A stretch of 64,000 nt of DNA from Pseudomonas sp. TH43 (lineage in GTDB: Bacteria > Pseudomonadota > Gammaproteobacteria > Pseudomonadales > Pseudomonadaceae), in assembly GCF_016650635.1 (NCBI RefSeq), contig NZ_JAEKFI010000001.1:310001-374000 (forward strand). The letters run 5' to 3'. Under the pieces are notes generated by a model. That model searched no databases, was not told the DNA's origin, and saw only the letters and a list, made by a program, of their open reading frames with translations. Both the position numbers and the translations under genes were made by a program. Below, piece by piece: positions 53,336 through 62,252 of this stretch (position 1 is its first letter; each line of letters begins with the position of its first letter).

Positions 53336-55603
53336 ATGGACTTGCTGGATCTTAAGGATGACGAACAGCTGAGGACTGGGTGTATTAGCCTCCAAGAGCA
53401 GGTAATGTCCTTGGCGGGTAATCAAAGCTGGATCGCCGAATTCCAGAAATGGTTGGTGCGTGTCAGGGATGTGTCTCATGAGGAGTTCCTAAGCAAGGAC
53501 TTCCAGCTGGCGCTCTGGGACACCGAGGCTGTTTCGGCAACAGGCATGGGGCGCATCAACATTTCTGCGGTCGCCGATAATCCGGCAATCGCAGAGAGCC
53601 TCTGGCATTTGAAGCAAAAGTACGCGCAGACAAACGATCCTTCTGAGAATGAGATGCTCATCGCTGACGCCTGGGCTCAAATTGCATCCGCGGTTGCTGG
53701 GCTGACCAAAAGAAACCCTCGACTCAAGATGTACCGTGTTTTCGCATTGCTTTGTCCTGGCGCTTTCACGTCGATAGCGCATCATCGAAAACTGCGCGAG
53801 CTGGCTCATGCCTTGGGGCTTCCACTGAGCGGTCAGAGGCGTCATCTGCACCGCCTCGTATTGAACCGGTTAGATGACGTGCTGGGGGAGGTGGCTGACG
53901 TCTATTCCAGGGAGGGCGTCTCACGTTTGACGCTGCCTTGGCTACTGTTTGTCAACTATGTTCAGAACCCAGAAGGCGAAGCCACCGAAATATCCGACCT
54001 GGAGACAGGTGACGAAGTACTCAAGCCCTTGCCTCCTGAGAGAAGGAGGCGCGGTCTGCTGGCGATTGGCGGAGGCACAGCCACCATTCAAAGCATGATC
54101 GACTTTGCAACAGATGGATGTACACGTGAAGACTTCATCCAACACTTGCAATCGATCAGCCCTCAATCAAAAACGTCGACTTGCAATACTCAGCTGAACG
54201 CTCTGATCGCCGAGTGGGGCGTGTTACGTGCCAACGCAAATAACCTGCAATTAACGCCTCGCGGCGAGGCATTCCTGGAGTCGGGTGATCCAGATGAGAT
54301 CATTGACTGGATGATCACCCGCATCTTGGGGTTTGACTATTTGCTAGCGGCATTGCGTGACACACCCTTATCTAACCGTGACGCCATCCTCACACTCAGA
54401 AAGGCAAACCCAGGATGGACGACTGATTTCGCCCCATCAGCGATTATTGGTTGGTTCAGGTACCTTGATCTGGTCACGATCTCCGAGAAAGTGCTCAGCC
54501 TTACCGAAAGGGGTAAGCAGTGGGTTAATCGCATTCACTGGGAGCCTAAGGGGCTTGCGAGCATTCCAGGTCTCAGCCCGTCCTTGGCTCAAGTAGCCCC
54601 AGTCCAGCTCGATATCGAAATTGAGAGGCCAAAGCTGGGCGCCGTGATTGCCCGATTTGATCAAGAGTTTCGCTTTCCAGAAGAGCTGATCGGACAGCTT
54701 GATGCTGGATTGTGGGGGCACCCGAGGCGTCATTTCGCGGTGCTGACAGGCTTGAGCGGGGCGGGAAAGACGCAACTAGCCCGTAACTATGCGCTGAGTC
54801 TGTGGCAGGACGATCACCAGCCAAGTGAAGGGCTGCTGATCGTGCCTGTCCAGCCAGGCTGGCATGACTACACGAGTCTGCTGGGTTACGTTAATCCTCT
54901 GGAGTCAGACGCGTATGTGCGTACTGGCGTCCTGGATTTTCTCCTGCAGGCAAGCGCCAACCCGACGAAGCCCTACACACTGGTTCTTGATGAAATGAAC
55001 CTCTCTCATCCGGAACAATATCTGGCGCCTCTGCTTTCAGCGATGGAAACCGGCGAAACGATCGTCTTTCACGGTCAAGTCGACGAGATCGATGGTGTTC
55101 CTCCAGGCATTCCGTATCCGAGCAACCTAGTGATCATCGGCACCGTGAACATGGATGAGACCACTCATGGGTTGAGCGACAAGGTGCTTGATCGAGCGTC
55201 TGTGATCGAGTTTTGGGACATTGAGGTCAAAGCATTTCCTGGCTGGCAGAAGAGCTCGCTTGAGGATGAACAGATTTCAATCGTCAGAAATCTCATGTCC
55301 TCACTCATGGATGTGCTTCGTCCAGCTCGACTGCATTTCGGGTGGCGCACGCTCAACGACGTGATTGGCTATCTGCAGCAAACACAGGCGGGTGGTGTCA
55401 TCGAATTCTCACGTGCTCTCGACCATGCCATTTATTCGAAGATACTCCCCAAGTTGCGTGGCGAAGATAGTCCGCGACTTCAGCAGGTGTTCACTTTGCT
55501 ACATGCCACGCTCAAAGATGCGGGGTTGGGTATGTCGATGCGTAAGGTTAAAGAAATGGCCGACGACCTGGCTCACTCCGGCTCGACCAGATTTTGGCGG
55601 TAG
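53336..55603 (+). CDS. McrB-like AAA+ NTPase with N-terminal winged-helix regions
   Basis: A 755-residue motor subunit of a McrBC-type restriction system. The C-terminal part is a McrB-family AAA+ domain: Walker A TGLSGAGKTQL with Lys478, Walker B LVLDEMNLSHPEQYL with Asp552-Glu553, and sensor/signature GTVNMDETTHGLSDKVLDRA with Asn605. The N-terminus lacks the DNA-binding domain of E. coli McrB; instead two winged-helix-like segments appear, about residues 257-320 (ending LQLTPRGEAFLESGD) and 337-410 (ending VLSLTERGKQWVN). It is followed after 3 bp by the nuclease gene. Confidence 0.85.
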   Translation: MDLLDLKDDEQLRTGCISLQEQVMSLAGNQSWIAEFQKWLVRVRDVSHEEFLSKDFQLALWDTEAVSATGMGRINISAVADNPAIAESLWHLKQKYAQTNDPSENEMLIADAWAQIASAVAGLTKRNPRLKMYRVFALLCPGAFTSIAHHRKLRELAHALGLPLSGQRRHLHRLVLNRLDDVLGEVADVYSREGVSRLTLPWLLFVNYVQNPEGEATEISDLETGDEVLKPLPPERRRRGLLAIGGGTATIQSMIDFATDGCTREDFIQHLQSISPQSKTSTCNTQLNALIAEWGVLRANANNLQLTPRGEAFLESGDPDEIIDWMITRILGFDYLLAALRDTPLSNRDAILTLRKANPGWTTDFAPSAIIGWFRYLDLVTISEKVLSLTERGKQWVNRIHWEPKGLASIPGLSPSLAQVAPVQLDIEIERPKLGAVIARFDQEFRFPEELIGQLDAGLWGHPRRHFAVLTGLSGAGKTQLARNYALSLWQDDHQPSEGLLIVPVQPGWHDYTSLLGYVNPLESDAYVRTGVLDFLLQASANPTKPYTLVLDEMNLSHPEQYLAPLLSAMETGETIVFHGQVDEIDGVPPGIPYPSNLVIIGTVNMDETTHGLSDKVLDRASVIEFWDIEVKAFPGWQKSSLEDEQISIVRNLMSSLMDVLRPARLHFGWRTLNDVIGYLQQTQAGGVIEFSRALDHAIYSKILPKLRGEDSPRLQQVFTLLHATLKDAGLGMSMRKVKEMADDLAHSGSTRFWR

Positions 55604-55606
55604 ACC

Positions 55607-57211
55607 ATGTCGATCATCTTGCAGGTAGAGCAGGGCGATGCTCGATTTGACGTGCACCCAAGTCAGTTGAACCCGGGTTTCATGGAGAAGAAGGCTTATC
55701 GTTTTAACGCGCTTGAAGGGTTTTCCTTCTACATCGATGACATCTTGATCGAGACGGTCGACCAAAACGGCGCGTGTGCGTGGTTATGGTCGCCAGGCTT
55801 TTATGCAGGAGAGGTCGCGGCAGAGCTTCTGGATGACAAGGGGCGGACTGCCGCCATTTACCGGCTGGACGTTTCAGCAACTGATAATAAGCTCGGCGGC
55901 CAGGCATTCGCTGCCATGGTTGACGCTATTCTGGATTTCGACCCGGCTCTCGTTCTGGGCACAGAAGAGGCTCAGTTTGGAGTTGGCCATGATGGAGCAC
56001 TAACCAACCCGCATCTGCAGTATGCGAGGCTGAGACGCTATGGGGATCGGCTTCACCGCGCACTCAAACAGATATCTCAGCGGCCGTTAACAACCTTGAT
56101 GAGCGACCGCACCTCGGTGAGTGCGCACACGGTCAAGCGGTTGGACTCCGCATCCGTGCATAAGGCACTCAGAGGGCCGACGGGGCAGGCACTGTTGCAT
56201 CCTGCTAGTACTCAGCGTCCGGCCTTGAACACTGTACGCTTTGAGGTCAGCAGATCTTACGAGGAAGAGGACAACCCAGCGAATCAGGCCGTTGGACTTG
56301 TTCTCTTCGATGTTCTTAGACGTTGCCGGCAGGTGGTGAGGGGACTTCAACATGCCGCTGCAACTGAGGTGGTCAGCGAAACCCGATCAGCGTTAACGCC
56401 AAGGCTCGTACGTCGAATTGCGTTCACCGAGTCGCTTGCTCGCAAGCTTGAACGGCTTCAACGCGCGAGACCTTTCTGCATCGTGACTGCCAGACGTCTA
56501 TCGGCTGCGGGATTGAATGCGATCTCTGCTCACCCTGCATATGCACGAGCTTATCGGTTTGGTTGGTACGCGTTGCGTTCAGGGTGGTTGGGGAAGGATA
56601 CTGATGAGACTCTGTGGATCAGCCCAACATGGGAGATCTATGAGCGGTGGTGCTTTGTGACGGTTGTCTCACAGCTGCAACGTCAGTTTCCTGAACTCGT
56701 ATGGAGTCGTGAATATCGATCATTGGGGTTAAAAGAAATCGTATGGCGGGGGAAAGCGGCTGATGTGACCGTTGAGGTGTGTTACCAAGTCCGATGCCCT
56801 GCGATTGATCAACCTGCGCATCGCGGTTTCCAAAGCTTATCGCGAGAGCGATATCCGGACATCGTCGTGACGTTGGACTCGCCTTCGGCGAAGCGCTTCG
56901 TGGTTTTCGACGCGAAGTATCGCAGCGCCCGCGCCAGCGTCCTGGATGCAATGGAGTCAGCGCACATATATCACGATAGTCTCCGGTGGAAGGGCATCAA
57001 GCCTGACGTTTCGTTGCTGCTGATCCCTCGGGCAGACAACGTAACGCTGCTTGCCAGCCCGACCTATCATGCGGACTATGGGGTTGGAGCTTGGCAAATC
57101 GGAGCTGAATCAGAAGGGGAGGCGCTGGGGGGCGAGATCAAACGTATTCTGACTGCGGTACCAATCGCGGCCGCTCCGGTGTGTTCGATTGTTACTGGAG
57201 CGATGACGTAA
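55607..57211 (+). CDS. DUF2357 / McrC-like PD-(D/E)XK nuclease
   Basis: A 534-residue protein predicted to be the nuclease partner of the AAA+ protein upstream. The active site reads RYPDIVVTL (Asp418), then VVFDAKYRS (Asp435, Lys437), a PD-x16-DxK site, preceded by conserved WEIYERWCFVTVVSQLQ typical of DUF2357 nucleases. The N-terminal part (YRFNALEGFSFYIDDILIE) is a family-specific beta domain. All catalytic residues are present, so it should be active. The 3-bp gap to the first gene shows one operon. Target probably modified DNA, by analogy with McrBC. Confidence 0.83.
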   Translation: MSIILQVEQGDARFDVHPSQLNPGFMEKKAYRFNALEGFSFYIDDILIETVDQNGACAWLWSPGFYAGEVAAELLDDKGRTAAIYRLDVSATDNKLGGQAFAAMVDAILDFDPALVLGTEEAQFGVGHDGALTNPHLQYARLRRYGDRLHRALKQISQRPLTTLMSDRTSVSAHTVKRLDSASVHKALRGPTGQALLHPASTQRPALNTVRFEVSRSYEEEDNPANQAVGLVLFDVLRRCRQVVRGLQHAAATEVVSETRSALTPRLVRRIAFTESLARKLERLQRARPFCIVTARRLSAAGLNAISAHPAYARAYRFGWYALRSGWLGKDTDETLWISPTWEIYERWCFVTVVSQLQRQFPELVWSREYRSLGLKEIVWRGKAADVTVEVCYQVRCPAIDQPAHRGFQSLSRERYPDIVVTLDSPSAKRFVVFDAKYRSARASVLDAMESAHIYHDSLRWKGIKPDVSLLLIPRADNVTLLASPTYHADYGVGAWQIGAESEGEALGGEIKRILTAVPIAAAPVCSIVTGAMT

Positions 57212-58328
57212 GCGATCGCGCGCGCCCAGCCTGAGTGCAAATTCCTACCGGCTCCTGTGAGAGCTCAAAATACGTCTTCGCGCGGACGACACTGGGCAAC
57301 GGCTTGATGCGGTAGCGGGTGCACCGGATACCGATCTGCTCTGTCCATCGTCTTCTCTGCCATCAAAATCGGGCAGGATGTTCAGTGTAACGGCAGCAGA
57401 TCAGATCTGCGCCAATGACAGGGATTAGTGCTCTTCATGCACGGGGCTCTTGAGGATCTCGGCGCTTCCAGCCGCCGGGATATCTCATTCTCGTCCAGTG
57501 ACAGACCAGGCTGAATACGGTTGCGCCTCAGTCGCCCTGCCAAGGAATTGCTGTCGCTGAACCCATTTGATTTCGGAGAGTTGAACGATGGCTGCATCAG
57601 TAATCTGCTCCCGGGTAGTTCTTCAGGATTTGAAATGCATGATGGGTTGTCTGTATGTATATACAGTATTTGTTTTGCCAACGTACAGAGCGGCATCCCA
57701 GGACGCTTTAGAGGAGGGCGCTCGTATCAGCACAAAATCGTTATAAATGCCTGGAGCGTCCGGAATCATTGGGCTTCAGGGGGTTTAAGGCTTCGTGCGC
57801 TCACTGAGTAGAGCCTCAGCTGAAGGAAGGGTGCCGTATTTACGGGGCAGAGCCTTTAACTGTATGCACATACATTGATTCTGGATTTTGGCGTTTCGCT
57901 TCGCATTTTCGCTCGATTTGGTGACTAGGCGCTTCGCATCGGGTGGTGTACGTTGACCATCCTGGATCACCTCACGGTACGACTCAGGCTTGATCAACTC
58001 GGAGAGCAGCGGATGCGAAGGAAGGGACGCCGGCAGAGGGCTCGGGCAGGGATAGCAAGAATGATCACCAGGATCGAACGCCTGGAATTGAACAGAGTAG
58101 GGAAGCAGAGTCTCCGGCTCCGACTGTGGGGACACATGACTGACCTGGTGCGCAGCATGCGGCTGGCGCTGATTGGCGTTAGACCCGTTGGCCAGGCCCA
58201 GCGAGGGGGTTGACGCAGGGGCGCGCGTAGGGACGGCGCCGTCAGTTTTAGAACTCGTGTCCCAGGCCGTTGTTTCGTTTGACCCGGGCCAGAGCGCTCA
58301 GAAGAGAAGGGTGCTCGTACTGGTCACA
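57212..58328. other. 1.1-kb region without a supported gene
   Basis: Open frames on both strands are short and of low quality. The best candidate is a 71-residue minus-strand frame from an ATG at 57597 (MQPSFNSPKSNGFSDSN) that lies 54 bp beyond a LexA-type box; I do not recognise it. The stretch may be the debris of lost island genes. Confidence 0.4.
57651..57666. promoter_or_regulatory. LexA (SOS) box candidate
   Basis: CTGTATGTATATACAG has the CTG-N10-CAG pattern and alternating TA core of gammaproteobacterial LexA sites. A weaker relative, CTGTATGCACATACAT, is at 57860-57875. No clear SOS gene starts nearby on either strand. Confidence 0.6.
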
Positions 58329-58748
58329 TCAAGATTTGGAGATCCAACGCTCCATCTCAGCTTCAAACCCCTCACCGCAAAAGTCCAGGTTTGGCCAGTA
58401 GTTCTGGTAAACATCGTAATCGAGCTCTACTGCGTTCGCACGGTTCTCGGCATTCAGGACACTCCAGGCCCGGTACATCCGGTGCTGCCAATCTGTCTCG
58501 ATGACCAACTGGTACGACGTGTCCCATGACCAACCGTCTCTCATGAGCGTCGTCATGAAGAAATCCGCAGCCGCATTCGCACAGCTGGCGTTGTGGGCAA
58601 TCATCCTGTCCAGGATCGAATAAGAAATGCCAATGGCCTGGAAGATGGATTCCCCTTGACTGTCCAGCTTGTCACCGAGTTGTGGAGAATCCGAGGTTTG
58701 AGGCGGCTGTGGGATGAAGACGAAAATTTCAGCGGTCGGGGAGGTCAT
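58329..58748 (-). CDS. uncharacterised 139-residue protein
   Basis: Starts MTSPTAEIFVFIPQPPQTSD at an ATG preceded by AAGG; an upstream ATG at 58781 would add an Asn-rich leader. The body contains ISYSILDRMIAHNASCANAA and WPNLDFCGEGFEAEMERWI, globular in character with several Trp and Cys residues. No family recognised and no signal peptide. It is divergent from the YaaW-like gene at 58978 inside the accessory region and might be a regulator, immunity factor or third component of that system. Confidence 0.6.
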   Translation of the reverse strand: MTSPTAEIFVFIPQPPQTSDSPQLGDKLDSQGESIFQAIGISYSILDRMIAHNASCANAAADFFMTTLMRDGWSWDTSYQLVIETDWQHRMYRAWSVLNAENRANAVELDYDVYQNYWPNLDFCGEGFEAEMERWISKS

Positions 58749-58977
58749 AGGTCTACCTTTATTGTTGTTGTTTGATTTCATGATGCCCATGGAGCAAGCG
58801 TCGCTGCAACGCGTTGCATGGCGTCTGCTCTTCATTCCTCAATCAGTGAGCTCCAGCCTGACTCTCCAGCGGGAAGACACGCGTGTGTCTTGTGGCTAAA
58901 ATCAGCACGCCAGTACTGGCCATAGGCAATCATTGCTTTGATGATCGGCCACTTTAGGAATGCTTACAGGGGGATAC

Positions 58978-59682
58978 ATGGAGTCAGTTGTTCCGAGAGA
59001 CCGGTCGATATCCGATCTCTTATCGCGTGCCGCATCAGCGGATCTGGAAGTCTTGGCCGACCTGATCACCGACAATGGCAAGGGCAGGATTGCCCTCGAC
59101 AGCGACGTGAAGGCAACCATCATGACCCGGAAGGTGCAGGGCCGCTTGCAATCTATTTCGAGCCTGCTTGAAAAGGAAATTTGTGCGTTCGGAAGCAACA
59201 CCATTGTTTCCGCAATCAAATCGGAGAGCATCGACTACCTCGAGGTCGCGACGGATGTCGCCAAAAAGCTGGACGGAAAACCCTCCGCGCAAGATGACAT
59301 CTTCGCCATTGAGGAAATCATCATCCGCCAGGCCATGGACAAATACATGGGAGACGAAGCGCTCAAGGACTATCTGAGCGGGGGCAATCTCGCTGGCTAT
59401 ATCAATGAAATGGTGAAAACGCTGATGTTGTCTGCCGGTAGCCTGGGCGGTATGGCTGCCACTGGTGGCGGGGCGGGCTTCGCCAGCGCATTAGGAGGCC
59501 GGGTGCTCTCAATGGTTGCAGCTCCACTTGCTATCGGAGCCGCAGGACTCGCGATTTACCAGGCTTCGTCGCCTGCGTTCCGGATCACCATTCCTGCCGT
59601 GCTGCAGATCGCTAAGCTACGGCGCGCACGTTACGACCAGGACTTCGAGGCCTACACGGAGAAACTGAACGCATGTTTGTAA
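58978..59682 (+). CDS. YaaW / DUF3944 family protein
   Basis: A 234-residue protein similar to E. coli YaaW. Shared landmarks are an N-terminal SADLEVLADLITDNGKGRI, an EICAFGSNTIVSAIK segment, and a C-terminal AFRITIPAVLQIAKLRRARY, which nearly matches the YaaW tail. Between them is a Gly/Ala-rich hydrophobic stretch (about residues 150-195) that could enter a membrane. AGGGGG lies 4 bp before ATG 58978. It overlaps the next gene by 10 bp. The family has no established function; pairing with a membrane coiled-coil protein suggests a membrane-acting system. Confidence 0.82.
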   Translation: MESVVPRDRSISDLLSRAASADLEVLADLITDNGKGRIALDSDVKATIMTRKVQGRLQSISSLLEKEICAFGSNTIVSAIKSESIDYLEVATDVAKKLDGKPSAQDDIFAIEEIIIRQAMDKYMGDEALKDYLSGGNLAGYINEMVKTLMLSAGSLGGMAATGGGAGFASALGGRVLSMVAAPLAIGAAGLAIYQASSPAFRITIPAVLQIAKLRRARYDQDFEAYTEKLNACL

Positions 59683-60641
59683 ACATCGACGCGCTTGTAC
59701 GCTCCTTGCCTGATATCCCAGATGTCCTGGCCAAACTGCATAGCGGAGATTACACGCTTTGGGGTGGCGTAGTCCGACACTCAAAGGGAACCGAGAAGGC
59801 TGGCCAGATCGTCGGGCACCTCCTTTTTCCGGGCGACTCAGGGCATGTCCAAGAGAGCCTAAAGAACCTGCAATCCACTCTATCCAGTGGCCTGGGGTCG
59901 CTTCAAACTGGCATGGATCAAGTGCAGCAGAGCATGAATGTGCTCCAGGGACTACAGTCGGCCAATCTCGTAATGAGTGGGCTCAACCTCGCGGTGACTA
60001 CCGTGGGCTTTGTCATTGTGTGCAAAAAACTCGACAAAATTAGCCGGGAAATGGAGAAACAATCAAAAACGATCGCAGAGACCTGGCAGCTGGTGAGCGA
60101 GGCTCACGAACGGTACCTACTCGCTGATGAAGCTCGCTTTCGAGGCCTACTACGCACCGCAATACAGTTCTGCGAAGAAGGCGATGCTCAGCAGCTCAGG
60201 ATATTGATTGGATCTTTCAATGAGCAGTATGAGTTCACCAGGCTTCTCCTGGAACGGCATTCGCGGATGGCTACCAGCAACGTTGCATTCTTTGACCAGG
60301 TTTCACTGCTGCAAAACCGATTAGTAAACCTTGGTTTGATGATGTCCCACGTTCAGTTGAAGGCTGGTTCTCACAAGTACGCCCGACAAAGCCTGACGGA
60401 GCTTGCTACCGACATCGCCAACCTCAACGCTTCTCGGGTAAAGGCTTTGTCCAACGATCGCAGTGTTGCGTCAACGATCACTCATGAGCAATTCGCTGGT
60501 CTGACTCGTTTCCTGCAGGACGGAACCAAGATGACGCCGTCTCTGACCTACCAAGCTGATCTCATTGAGCTTGAAGTGAAACATCCTGGGCTGCTTCAGC
60601 ATGCGACCGAGGCGCGGGAAATTTTGCTGATAGCCGCGTGA
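59673..60641 (+). CDS. uncharacterised coiled-coil membrane protein, partner of YaaW-like protein
   Basis: A 322-residue protein with no named family that I recognise. After an N-terminal globular region, a coiled coil (about 65-95, HVQESLKNLQSTLSSGLGSL) leads into a single hydrophobic helix SANLVMSGLNLAVTTVGFVI, followed by a second coiled coil (CKKLDKISREMEKQSKTIAE) and a helical C-terminal domain. This long-helix/membrane-hairpin plan resembles pore-forming or membrane-tethered effectors, which is inference. Its start overlaps the YaaW-like gene, so the two are translated together. Confidence 0.72.
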   Translation: MFVNIDALVRSLPDIPDVLAKLHSGDYTLWGGVVRHSKGTEKAGQIVGHLLFPGDSGHVQESLKNLQSTLSSGLGSLQTGMDQVQQSMNVLQGLQSANLVMSGLNLAVTTVGFVIVCKKLDKISREMEKQSKTIAETWQLVSEAHERYLLADEARFRGLLRTAIQFCEEGDAQQLRILIGSFNEQYEFTRLLLERHSRMATSNVAFFDQVSLLQNRLVNLGLMMSHVQLKAGSHKYARQSLTELATDIANLNASRVKALSNDRSVASTITHEQFAGLTRFLQDGTKMTPSLTYQADLIELEVKHPGLLQHATEAREILLIAA

Positions 60642-60771
60642 GCTATTAGTCCGGTCGCCGCCAACGAAACGCGATGCCCGAAGCTGCCATTAATGCCGGG
60701 GAGGGCAGTTGCAAGCGCAGCGCGTAGGCCTTTGGCCGTAGGCACGAGGATGGAAGCCCGCAGGGCCAAGA

Positions 60772-60788
60772 CCCCGACTCAGTCGGGG
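60772..60788 (+). terminator. hairpin downstream of the YaaW-like pair
   Basis: CCCCGACT and AGTCGGGG pair around one base, followed by CTTGGTT. Placed 130 bp after the stop of the second gene. It may end that transcript or mark the boundary of the following element; the T run is poor. Confidence 0.4.
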
Positions 60789-60857
60789 CTTGGTTCACGA
60801 CAGCCGTGCCCAGCCTGGTGTACTGCGTGTGATGCCACCGGTGGCGCATGGTCGCAG

Positions 60858-62252
60858 TCAGAGCGACGGCCCACCTGCATGCTTGCGCAGCCACTGGGAC
60901 GCCGGCATATGCTTTCGGATTCCAATGTCCGGCCAAACATCTTCATCATGATGTGGCATAGCGATACTCACAGCCTTGGAGGCCCACCCGGCCTTTTTGG
61001 CCGACGCCCTCAACTCAAGGAATGTGATCGAGGCTCCAGCCTTAAGATGACCGCAGTCGCGCCAGTGGGCCTTCTCAGCCAACGGACTTTGCTGCAGTCG
61101 CGTCAAAATGGTGGTCGTGAACCTGCTGAATAGATCGATCATGGTATGGCTCGCGTAACCAGCACTACCATCCATCAAAGGCAGCAGCAGGCTTTGCGGG
61201 GAAAGATCCGAATTCTGGCTGTGCCTGAACTTGGCATAACGGCGGAAATAGGCAGCGAACTCAGAAGCCAGCGGATAGCGCAGGCGAGGGTAGTGAGGGC
61301 TTTCGAACCATGCTGGGGAAGTCTGACTTGAGCCTGCCTCTGGAGAGCTGGCCTCGTCGGCTTTGAAGCTTGAAAACCTCAATTTAAGGGCCGATGTTGA
61401 CCCCAACGCACGCAGTGGAGCGTCAGAGTAGATGGCCACGACCGCGACGAGGAGCCATGGCTGCCACTGATTATCGTTCTGGGCCAATGACGTGGCTATT
61501 GATATCAGATCAGCCAGTTGTACCGGTGTGAAATTCGTCCGGGCTATCCCTTGGCGAACCTCGAAATCTCTAGGCTTTAGGGCACCGAACGGATTAACTG
61601 GGGTTGTAGTCCGCAGGGCGCATAGGTAGTCGAAAAAATCCCTCCCACCATGCAGGAAGATATTGCGGTGCTGATCAGTTCCGACTGCGAAAGTCGACGC
61701 GGAATTGTCCGCCAGCTGCTTTCTGACTATCGGACGCCAATTCTCATTAATCGGCTTAACAGCGAATTCCGTCTTGGTCTTCAGCAGGTAACGTGACCCG
61801 CCAGTCTTCGAGATCCACGACATCGGTAGGCGCATGACGAAGTGCATGAACTCCCTAGCATCCGTTTCTTGCCATTCTTGGATCGGCTTGCGCCGAATAG
61901 ACCAGCTCCAATGCATCATCGTCTCGAGCACTGGGCACACGATCTTGTAGTGCCTCGGGGTGAACTCCGGCCGTTGGCACTGCTTGGCCAGGAAGTCGAT
62001 GCCGAGGCGCCAAGTTTGGAATGCTTCCAGTGCGGGATCAAGGGTACCGAGCCGTGCGCGGACGTCATTATTGATTGGGCGCTCCAGGCCTTGGTGGTCG
62101 GTTAAGAGCACAATCGGCGGGAACAACGGATACGGCACGAAGGAACCCGTGGGGTTGGCTGGCGCTGGCGATTCGCACGGCGGGGTCGGCGCCGGCTTAG
62201 GCCGTGGTTTGCGCGCTGGGTTCTTAATCGATGTCCGCGCTGACTTCATCAT
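60858..62252 (-). CDS. diverged tyrosine-recombinase-like protein
   Basis: A 464-residue protein with a basic, Pro-rich N-terminus (NPARKPRPKPAPTPP). AFQTWRLGIDFLAKQ and FFDYLCALRTTTPVNPFGAL look like the SAM-like core-binding region of phage-type integrases, and AVVAIYSDAPLRALGSTSAL resembles the segment holding the first catalytic Arg. The later H-x-x-R and catalytic Tyr are not evident, so it may be inactive or a divergent class. It lies in the accessory region and could be the decayed integrase or a partner recombinase. Family call is tentative. Confidence 0.5.
   Translation of the reverse strand: MMKSARTSIKNPARKPRPKPAPTPPCESPAPANPTGSFVPYPLFPPIVLLTDHQGLERPINNDVRARLGTLDPALEAFQTWRLGIDFLAKQCQRPEFTPRHYKIVCPVLETMMHWSWSIRRKPIQEWQETDAREFMHFVMRLPMSWISKTGGSRYLLKTKTEFAVKPINENWRPIVRKQLADNSASTFAVGTDQHRNIFLHGGRDFFDYLCALRTTTPVNPFGALKPRDFEVRQGIARTNFTPVQLADLISIATSLAQNDNQWQPWLLVAVVAIYSDAPLRALGSTSALKLRFSSFKADEASSPEAGSSQTSPAWFESPHYPRLRYPLASEFAAYFRRYAKFRHSQNSDLSPQSLLLPLMDGSAGYASHTMIDLFSRFTTTILTRLQQSPLAEKAHWRDCGHLKAGASITFLELRASAKKAGWASKAVSIAMPHHDEDVWPDIGIRKHMPASQWLRKHAGGPSL

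Noticed and set aside
57785..58135. 116-codon minus-strand frame in the gene-poor island stretch
   Set aside because: Pro/Ser-rich translation, no binding site, and the weak LexA-like sequence lies inside it.
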